Source: Posidonia oceanica (taxonomy: Eukaryota > Streptophyta > Magnoliopsida > Alismatales > Posidoniaceae). Taken from it: 64,000 nt of DNA. A program made the translations under genes and the position numbers. The first letter of the stretch is position 1; each line of letters starts with the position of its first letter. Location: positions 101,229,501 to 101,293,500 of the forward strand of contig JAZBRS010000026.1 of NCBI GenBank assembly GCA_037176725.1. Reading direction: 5' to 3'. A model generated the notes under the pieces. The model had not been told where the DNA came from. It saw only the letters and a program-made list of their open reading frames with translations, and did not search any database. Positions 56,242 to 64,000 of this stretch are shown in pieces.

Positions 56242-57666
56242 TGTAGATATCCCATTTTCACATTTCCCAGAGTTCATAGAGGATAGGACTTCTGATGCAC
56301 CCAGATCACACAACTAAGGCTTAATAACATATTTTCTGGAGTTTTCATGATTTGCTTAAAAACAATGCTTTATTTTACTTGACTTAAGGTTGTTGGCTAT
56401 GGCAGAGCTAACGCACTCAGACTCGTGGCAAGTCCGAGTACCTTGAGCACACTTTATCCCACTCAAATCCGTGGCAGATTTGAGTTAAAGAAGATGTTTT
56501 TTTGATTTCATGAGATATCTGAAGTTTCCTGGCCTTTTATCATGTTTTCTTTGGATAGAACCTAAGAGCTAGAGCTAGGAATGAACTGAGCTTGCTAATT
56601 GCCAGCTAGGGAGGCGACATGGATAGACGCCCTTTGAACAGGCGACTAACCTAGACGTCATCGTAGCAGGCGACTAACTGTCGTGGCGTCCTTTACCCGT
56701 CTCTTGCAGTTATTTTTGACGGTTGTTTCCCACGATTCCACCGACTGTTAGACGCCAACATAACAGGTGACTAACGGTCGTGGAACTGCAACGGTTTTTT
56801 CCACGATCCCCTTGACCGATAGACGCCAACATAACTGGCAACTAACGGTCGTGGCCTCCATCGAACTGAATTTCCACGGTTTTCCCACGAGTGCTTGAGC
56901 GATTGCTGGTCTTAGTCACCCACATATGCGGCGACTGACAATAACTGTCACTTTTCTTCTAGAAGCTTCTAGGTGTGAACCACCCACATCCCCTGAGCCT
57001 ATAAATAGACCTCGTACGTCAGTACTTGGGACCCTCGGCCAATTTGGAGAAAAACCTATTTTGGAGAGAGCTCAAGAGAGAGGTTTCCTTCAGATTTTTT
57101 TTAAGCTTCCACCTTCAAAGAGTTAGAGTTTTCAATCCAGAAACCCTGGCTTCCACCTCCAAGAGAGAAATCCTAGCTTCCACAGTCCCAACTTCGATCC
57201 CAGAGATCTCGAGCGTAGCCGGAGCTCCAACCATGCCTCCACTTCCGTACTCTACTGCATACAGCACGAGGGTGAAGAGAGTATCTTCTTCCAATTATTT
57301 TCATTTTTCATATTGCATTCCTTAACATAGGACCCATAGCATATGCATGCGGGGAACAACCCTTGATTAGTATTAGATTCATTTGTCCATATTATTCTCT
57401 GTTTGCTTTTGTTATCATTTACTACACACAAACTTATCTAGATCTCTTATTTTCATTTGTTTTGAAGGAAAAGGAAAATGCTCACGTGACACGAGGAAGC
57501 CATTGGACGACATCCTACCGTCGATCTAATGAACCGAGTACCCACATCATCTACATCTCCCTAGGTGCCTTGTCCACCCATTGATAAGTGGCAATCACAG
57601 CAAAGCTAACAACGTCGTGGAAGCATTGTTACCTTCATTCCAAGCACCCCCAAATCCACATCCACA
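56242..57666 (+). mobile_element. 3' LTR of element F
   Basis: A 1425-base copy of 48639-50064 with intact TG and CA ends, the TATAAATA at 57000-57007, and the GACCC duplication directly after it. Confidence 0.94.
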
Positions 57667-57671
57667 GACCC
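57667..57671. repeat. Right target site duplication of element F
   Basis: GACCC. A neighbouring tandem copy at 57760-57790 shows the same sequence uninterrupted. Confidence 0.85.
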
Positions 57672-58040
57672 ATCATTCACTAACTCCCAGGTCAGAAGAC
57701 GACGGTCTCTGTCGAGAATGTAGGCAACATTCGATGAAAGGACACTTGATTTTGACGAATAAAGCTAACGGTATTAGTGGACCCATCATTCATTGATTCC
57801 GGGTCACAAGACGACGGTCTTTGTCGAGAATGTAGGCAACATTCAATGAAAGGACACTTGATTGTGACAAATAGAGCCAACGCGGCAAGCAGAGAAGAGG
57901 TCAACCCCATTTGCCCAACACCTGGGAACATCATGGACCTCTCGCTCACCAACCCGCGTATCATAAGATGACGGTCCCTGTGGTGAGTGTAGGCTACACT
58001 TGATGAAAGGGCACCTGATTATGACGAAATTGCATCCACG
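57672..58040. repeat. Roughly 115-base tandem repeat of element E
   Basis: Three diverged copies with AAGACGACGGTC, GAGAATGTAGGCAACATTC and GAAAGGACACTTGATT. The element F insertion lies at the junction before the first visible copy. Confidence 0.85.
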
Positions 58041-58621
58041 CATGTGTCAGTTTGCCTTAGGTGGTGAGAAAAATTCCTAAGCCAACCTGGTGTACAAATT
58101 AAAGCCAGTAATGATGGAGGAACCTCATTATCTAGGGTCATGCATTGCATATCATGATCACCTCCTTCGCATTCCCGCCAGCACGCATCCATGCATAGCG
58201 CATTGTATTGCTTTCGCATTGAGTGGTCGTCGGAAACATTAGTTATCCATCTTTTAAGCTTGACTCCCACGAGCAACCCCTGTGGCCATGTCTTTTAGTT
58301 TGACCCTTGTGGGCAACCCCCGTGGCAGTATCTTTAGTTTGACCCCTGCGTGCAACCCCCGTGGTAGTGTCTTTAGTTTGACCCCCGCGGGCAACCCCCA
58401 TGGCAGTGTCTTTTAGTTCGACCCCCGTGGGCAACCCCTGTAGTTGTGTCTTTAGTCTGTTCCCCTTGGGCAATCCCCTTGGCTGTATTTCTTTAGCCGA
58501 CCCTCATTGTGTCTTGTCCAAGTCTGGTGGCAGCAGGCATTGGATTTCTTTTAGGATCCTGGGGTAGCACCACATGGGGTTATCGTCTCACCTTGTAGCT
58601 AGCTTCGTGCCGAAGCCACCT
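58041..58621 (+). other. 3' region of element E with 40-base repeats
   Basis: Non-coding. About six units of roughly 40 bases (58257-58500) carry GTTTGACCCC, GGGCAACCCCCGTGGC and AGTGTCTTT. The reverse-strand ORF there is repeat-derived. Confidence 0.75.
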
Positions 58622-58637
58622 ACATGGAGGGGCAATC
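58622..58637 (+). other. Polypurine tract region of element E
   Basis: ACATGGAGGGGCAATC directly before the right LTR. Confidence 0.8.
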
Positions 58638-59733
58638 TATAGATACCCTGTTTTCGCACTCCCCTTGCATTTTTAGGTACAATTGCACTAAATTATGCAC
58701 CACTTATCATTCGAAGCAATTTGCTTAGCTTAAGTACTCTCCAAAAGCTCAATTGCTAGTCTGGGTCGTTATAAGCTGGAAACCCAGCGTTTAACGTATC
58801 CAATTCAGTTTCCTTCCATATTAGCCCAAACTTTCTTTATTTGGCCAAATACGAAATCTATTTTTTTTACCTTCTATAGACTCTGTTGACCAGTCAAGGC
58901 AATTAACACTAGTTTAATGACACTTAATCAGCCTTTAATGGGGGAATATTCCTTTATTCTGGTAGTTGTACCTCGGAGGTCGTTCTATGCTAGGATTCTA
59001 GCTTATAACGTTATACGCTGGGTTTCTAGCATATAACACCTCTGAAATAGGAAATTTTGCTGACTTGGCCTTTGTGTCCATATTTGTTCCTCCCCTGCTT
59101 CTATAAAAGCAGGGGTACCCCCACAGCCACAAAGGGGACGGTTCAAAGGGTTGGGACACGAATTTGAATTAGGAGGGAATTTTAGAGGAATTTTTGAGAG
59201 AAAATTGAAAGAGTTTTGAGAGAGCTTGAGTCTTCTTCCATCTCCCACCATGCCAACGGCATATTGCATTTCTTAAATAAACAATGGGGGTTTTCTTTTT
59301 ATTTTTGCAAATCACATTTCATTTCATATATTGTTGTAGCTAGGCATTCATACATAGTTGCAACTGGGGGGATAAAACCCCTCGGGTAAGTATTTTTCTT
59401 TGTTTATTTCATGTCGCTTATTTATTTATCTTGAACCGCTTACTACACTGTCTAATCCACATCTTTAAATCTATTTTACAAGGAGGAAGAAGAAGAAGAA
59501 GAGACTCACCAAGCACGGGCACCCTTGGGCAACGTCGGTGTTGTCCCAAGGTAGCTGAACCCACACCCCACATCTCCCAAGTCGTCTCGAGGGCCGGCGA
59601 AAGCGAACCTAGAGTGGCGATCACACCAATTCCATCACCTGTGGAGTGACAGAGTTGGATACAAAAAAGGGGACCCCAAGAAAGCACAAATAAACAAAAC
59701 AAGCTTCTTCTCCTCCAAAACCCCATATCCACA
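58638..59733 (+). mobile_element. 3' LTR of element E
   Basis: A 1096-base copy of 41575-42583 with TA instead of the terminal TG, a G-to-A change. It keeps the TATAAA (59103-59108), the donor-like GGGTAAGTATTT at 59386 and the AG at 59481. About 100 bases near 59145-59280 are absent from the left LTR. Confidence 0.92.
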
Positions 59734-59738
59734 CTGGG
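59734..59738. repeat. Right target site duplication of element E
   Basis: CTGGG, matching 41570-41574. Confidence 0.85.
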
Positions 59739-60589
59739 CAGTGCGGGGAAAGCTAGACGATGATGCGGGTCACTGAGCCGCCCGGCTCTAGGTGACGGTG
59801 TTACCTTCGCTGAGCCCTGCTCTAAGCGACGGTGATGCAGATGTTGTGTATGCGGTGTTGGGGTGGTGCATGCGGTGCTGAGCACATAATGTCGAGAAAG
59901 CAATCCTGGCCGTGCACTACCACGTGCGCCATGCTGAGCAGGCAAACTGCATAGAGTGTTGCATTGCTGAGGATGCCACCTTAAGCAATACGCAAAAACA
60001 AAGGGTTTGGTTTCTGGGCATGCTATGCTGGGTGAAGCGGAAATGTGGGAGATAGTGATGACTACACGGAGTATGACAGCGCAATGAGGATGCAATGTAA
60101 ATGCAATGTAAATGTGATGCAATGATATGTGATGTATATACAGTGTAATGTGATGCTGGGCACACAACGCCGAGAAAGAGATCCTAGTTGTGCACCACCG
60201 CGGGTGTCATACTAAGCAGGCAAACTGCAGAGAGTTTTGCGTAGTTGAGGACTCCACCCTGAGTAATACGTGAAACCAGGGGTTCGACTTCTAAGCGTGC
60301 AACGCCCGGGGATGGTAAAATGCGATGCTAGTGCTGACTCTAAATGGGGACATATGCAAAGTATGTGATGGCATGCAATGACATGCAACAGAATACTATG
60401 CAATAATGCAACATTACACTATGTGATGATGGTGGTGTGATAAGTTGGCGGACCTATCGCCGGATAGTTGAGGTTATCAGCCTTATGAGGAGTTAACGGA
60501 CTCATCACCGGATAGTTAAGGATTATCAGTCCTATGAGGAGTTAACGGACTCATCACCGGATAGTTAGGGATTATCGGCACGACGAGAT

Positions 60590-60623
60590 GATACCAGAGG
60601 GCAGCAAAGATGCCCCTGGTATC
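60590..60623. other. Hairpin in element C 3' UTR
   Basis: GATACCAGAGGGCA (60590-60603) and TGCCCCTGGTATC (60611-60623) form a 13-base stem with one bulged A and a 7-base loop. Confidence 0.7.
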
Positions 60624-60772
60624 AAGGGAGATGACAGGCCAGCGAGTCTGTCAGGCAAGAGAGGTGATGACAAGTTGGATGACTTGTAACCACAGATGCA
60701 AATTGCGATGGGAATACCACACCCGGAGGCGTGACAGAAGTCCATGGACGCTCCCGTGATAGTTAGGGGTGT

Positions 60773-60850
60773 CAGCTGATGCAGATGGGAATGTGATACC
60801 ACAAGGCAGCAGACAAGATGCCCCTGGTATCAAGCGGAAGATACCAGGGG
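60773..60850. other. Three-arm hairpin module of element C 3' UTR
   Basis: CCCCTGGTATC (60821-60831) and GATACCAGGGG (60840-60850) form a perfect 11-base stem. An upstream GATACCACAAGGCA arm could compete. Compared with A at 7583-7609, one base pair is changed on both arms. Confidence 0.7.
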
Positions 60851-61060
60851 ACAGCCAAAGCGCCCTTGGCATCGAGAAGCAAAATGGGGACAAAATTAAC
60901 GTGCTTGCCAATCGAGTAGTTAGGGGTACCAGCCTGATGTTGACATTTTGACGGGTGTCAACCGGGCAATTAGGGCTACCAGCCTAATGCAGGGAGGATG
61001 GATGTAAAGGGGCTCACCGTGCGGGGTGTGCAATGCCGGTGGGGAATGCAGTGGGTAGAT

Positions 61061-62103
61061 GCGGAAGAGAATACCGCTTTTGACGCTCTCGGATTGATTT
61101 TTTCTTTTCCCCTTCATGAGTGACTGGACTTGCATCTGACCTGTCAAGGAGGTAGAGTTGTTGCTCGCACAAGGGATTCGAGTGTGCTACTTTGCTCGAA
61201 GGGTGGGGCTAGGTCCTCCTGATGATGTTTCTCGTGCATTTGGCAATGCTGTGCTTGCAATTGGAGGTTGAGGCGGCTTCAATGTTTGTCCGAGTCACTC
61301 CTCTCATGGGCGCCTTCTTTCTTCGACTTCTTTCTTAATTTTTATTTTGTGCTGAGATGCATACCATGCCATTTCTTTTCTTTTTGCTCACATGATCTCA
61401 ATTCTTTTGGATATGAATTTGCTTCTCCCTCTTGGGGTAGCGGCCCCTGATGAGGCGTTAAGAGTTCGGTTATTCAGCATACACCTTTGGCCTCTACTGT
61501 GTGTGAGGCAGCCTCTGGCTATGCTCTGCTCTGCCTTGGTCCTCTCCATGTCTGGTGGACTCTCTCGATTGGATTGATCTCGCTTTTGGAGTTTTGCGCT
61601 CAGCGAGATTCTCTGTTCTGCTCTAAGTCTCACATTGTGGCCACATGCAATGAGATGGCGTTGCTCGGATGAGTACTGCTTGAGACAGTTGACGCTTGAC
61701 ATCCTCTCGACGCTGCTTGTTTGTCCAAAGCTGGGTTTTGGGATTATACAAATTTTTGTGTTTTTGTGGGTTTTACACAAGTTTTTGGGTTTTTTATTGG
61801 TTTTGTATTTTTATGATTTTTGCTTTAGGAAAACATAAAATCAAAAACCAGCGGAAATGGAGAAGCGTGTTTTTTGTTTTTTTTTTGCATATTCGATTTT
61901 TTGATTTTTGTATTTTCCAAGAGGCAGGGAAACAAGATGCGCATGCAGGAAATGAAAATGCATGTTTTTGTGGTTTTTGATGGATTTTATAATTTTTATG
62001 GTTTTCAGATAATGCGAGAAAACGTAAAAACAAAAACCAAAGAAATGAAAGGACAATGTAGGAAACAAAAGAGAAGGTAAGAGGGACTTAACTGTCAGCA
62101 ACC
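61061..62103 (-). other. Non-coding stretch of element C between gag and 3' UTR
   Basis: About 1 kb where pol and the mobile-domain-like ORF would be expected from element A, but neither is present. Two related blocks of TTTTTGTGGTTTTTGATGG-type sequence (61740-61850 and 61960-62050) are the only internal repeats seen. Confidence 0.65.
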
Positions 62104-64000
62104 TCAAGATGGAGGTGCTGGGTCTGCTCCTACGTTGCTGGTGCTGGCAGCAGGGTCTGCTGGGATGATCGGCGATGCTGTAAGGTCCGTTGATGGTGGT
62201 GCCGGGAGCACTGGGGTTGCCGGAGCTGCTGATGGTAGTGCGGGGAGCACTAGAGCTGTCGGGGTTGAAGGAGATACAAACCTGGATGGTGCTGCAATCG
62301 AGTTTGTTAGCGATGCTACCACTGCGTCTTCGAGCATCCCTTGGGCGAGCTGGGAAAGGTGGGAAGAGGAGATTGCGCCGATGGGATCGGAAGGATCCAC
62401 CAGGGCGGAGCTGGACTCAGAAAGGACCGGAGTGAGGGAGAAGACCCCCGAGGTTCCAGTATCTTCAGAGCCTACAGGCTTGGAAGAGGAAGGGTCGGCT
62501 ACACTAGGGTGTGCTAGTGCTGGTGCAGGTGCTTCCTCCTACACGGCAACGCTGATGACCTTGCGATCGATCAGGCCTTGGACGGCGTCCCGTAAAGTGA
62601 CGCAGTCATCCATCGAGTGCCCTGTGGCTCGGTGGAAGCTGCAGAACTGATTCGTGTTATGCCACCGTGGAGGGGGATTTGGTGACGGACAAATAGCCGG
62701 GAGTCTCAGGAGTGACTCAACCTGGGGGAAGATGACACTCAATGGCTCGGCTAGAAAAGTGTAATCGCATTCGGCACGACAAGGTCGTCTTTGCCCCGAT
62801 TGGAGTCCTTGCCGAGCTGGTGCGACAATATGCACTGGCTCGACGGTGGCAGTGTGTGCAAGACTATGTGCGTAATCTAGTGGAGTAGAGTCTGGCTGGC
62901 TCGCTGCATTGGCAGGCTCTGCTGGAGATTCGACGTACGCGACGGCATGCTGTTCGGAGTAGCTGGGAGCGAAGTCACTGTTGTTGTTGCTGCCGTGGTG
63001 GTTTCTGCTGCTGGAGGCATTGGCCTATCTAGCCAATACAGAAAGTGCAGGGAAATTCCCACTTCGCAGTGAGCTTTCCACACGGGCGCTAGCTCTAATC
63101 GGCGATGTGTAACTAGTGACTGGTTGGATGGATAGTAGGGCCCCAGCCGCTGGTTGCGCCCCCTTGATGATCACCTTGATAGATTCCTCATCTGAGGGTC
63201 TATCTCTGACCTAGGCAGCTAAGGAACGCCAGTGACTGACATACTCCTCGAATGGCTCGTGGGGCCTCTACCGGATGGCGACAAGATCCTCTCGCTTGGG
63301 GATCAAGTTGATGTTGAAGGAGTACTGCTCAACGAACGCTTGGGAGAGATCCTTCCAAGTCTGGATCACGGCCATGTCAAGGGAAGTGAACCACTTGAGT
63401 GCGGGGCTCATCAAACTCTTCTGGAGCCTTTCGTCAGCGTAGAGCTGAGCAAGGTCTCCGTAGTAGGCCCTCGGATGCAAGATGGGGCAGCCTCTACCGT
63501 TGTACTTGTCAAAGTCCGGGATACAGAATTTCGATGGGTGCACCGCCTCTGGGAAATAGCAGAGGTCCCGGAATTGGTAGGACTGGCTGTCTATGCCTTG
63601 CACTTGACAAAATGCTCTCTCTAGATCGCCCATCTTGGCCAGGAGGGCATTTGAAGTCGCTGTAGTTGAGGCTAGTGCGGCTGAGACAGGGACTACGTAT
63701 GTTGTATGGGTCGCGCAAAAGCGCTCCTCTGGATCCACCATCATGCTGCCTGGTGTCGAGGCGTGAGGGCCAGCATACCCGTGAGAGGGTGAAAGGTGTT
63801 GTGGCATGCATGCTGGGGTCTGAACCTGATGCAAAGGGGATGAATAGATAGTATGTTGTGCAGTGTAACGTGCAGTGCGTGGGAGCAGCAGCCGTTGCAC
63901 TGGCACGGCCCCTAGCAACAGGCTCTAAGGGTGTTGTGCTCCTGCCAATCCAAGGGACTAGCCACAGGCGATGGCGTAGCATGCAGTGGATAGTGCTATA
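62104..64000 (-). pseudogene. gag: Gag of element C (continues beyond window)
   Basis: A single minus-strand frame, related throughout to gag of A. It contains the core CYFPEAVHPSKFCIPDFDKY, LKWFTSLDMAVIQTWKDL and VEQYSFNINLIPKRED (about 63560-63290) and a knuckle CSFHRATGHSMDDC near 62640. The frame is interrupted by TAG at 63268, about 63211, about 63026 and 62539, and by two TAG codons near 63925-63960. In most of these A or the family residue is glutamine. The frame ends at TGA 62104 with a proline/alanine/serine-rich tail and no protease follows. The N-terminus lies outside the window. Confidence 0.82.

Larger units (their letters stand above)
59739..61060 (-). other. 3' UTR of element C, right part
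   Basis: No gene. A diverged duplication of about 170 bases lies at 59880-60050 and 60157-60320 (CGAGAAAG, GCAGGCAAACTGCA). Repeats with CTCATCACCGGATAGTTA at 60440-60580 parallel the 54-base array of A, followed by two hairpin modules. Confidence 0.7.

Noticed and set aside
59418..60167. 249-codon minus-strand ORF across the E LTR end and the C 3' UTR
   Set aside because: It spans an insertion junction between two elements, so it cannot be an evolved gene.
61388..61780. 130-codon minus-strand ORF in element C between gag and 3' UTR
   Set aside because: No recognisable motif, and overlapping ORFs on the other strand are of similar quality.

Overview
The window is plant nuclear DNA made entirely of nested Ty3/gypsy LTR retrotransposons. 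I see no host gene, rRNA, tRNA or organelle sequence. The plant assignment rests on Tat-type gag-pol with a second RNase H domain, a Tekay-type chromovirus with a chromodomain, a plant mobile-domain-like ORF, and tRNA primer sites starting TGGCGA. The species cannot be named.

Left half, all transcribed on the minus strand. Element A (1-27096) is nearly complete. Its 3' LTR (1-5929) is cut by the window edge. Next come the polypurine tract (5930-5943), a repeat-rich 3' UTR (5944-8257), a sense ORF resembling the plant mobile domain (8258-9520), gag-pro-pol (10856-19677), a leader, the primer site (20989-21006) and a 6.1 kb 5' LTR (21008-27096). Element A lies in the gag 5' region of a relative, element B (27097-31969, gag remnant plus 5' LTR). 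B abuts the inside of another Tat-type LTR, element D (31970-34863). D in turn abuts a Tekay-type chromovirus, element T (34864-38350, chromodomain to protease).

Right half. T is also broken by element C, a minus-strand Tat relative with a 2.9 kb 3' LTR (38351-41283). C carries gag (62104-64000) but no pol. Element E, plus strand and gag-only (41575-59733), sits in the 3' UTR of C and is flanked by CTGGG target duplications. Element F, plus strand and gag-only (48639-57666), sits in E and is flanked by GACCC. The order inferred is T containing D containing B containing A, and T containing C containing E containing F.

How the parts relate. A is the only element with RT, RNase H and integrase in a largely complete arrangement. 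C, E and F keep gag, primer site and/or polypurine tract and LTRs, so they would have needed enzymes from relatives. Almost every break in the coding frames is a TAG, TGA or TAA explained by one C-to-T change on either strand, as expected from deamination of methylated cytosine. The most unusual material is non-coding: a splice-donor-like site at a matching place in every Tat LTR, an ATG directly before a splice donor just after the primer site in E and F, a repeated palindromic GCGTCTAAC module in several LTRs, a three-arm hairpin conserved between the 3' UTRs of A and C, a hairpin enclosing the polypurine tract, and a second primer-site-like sequence inside the LTR.
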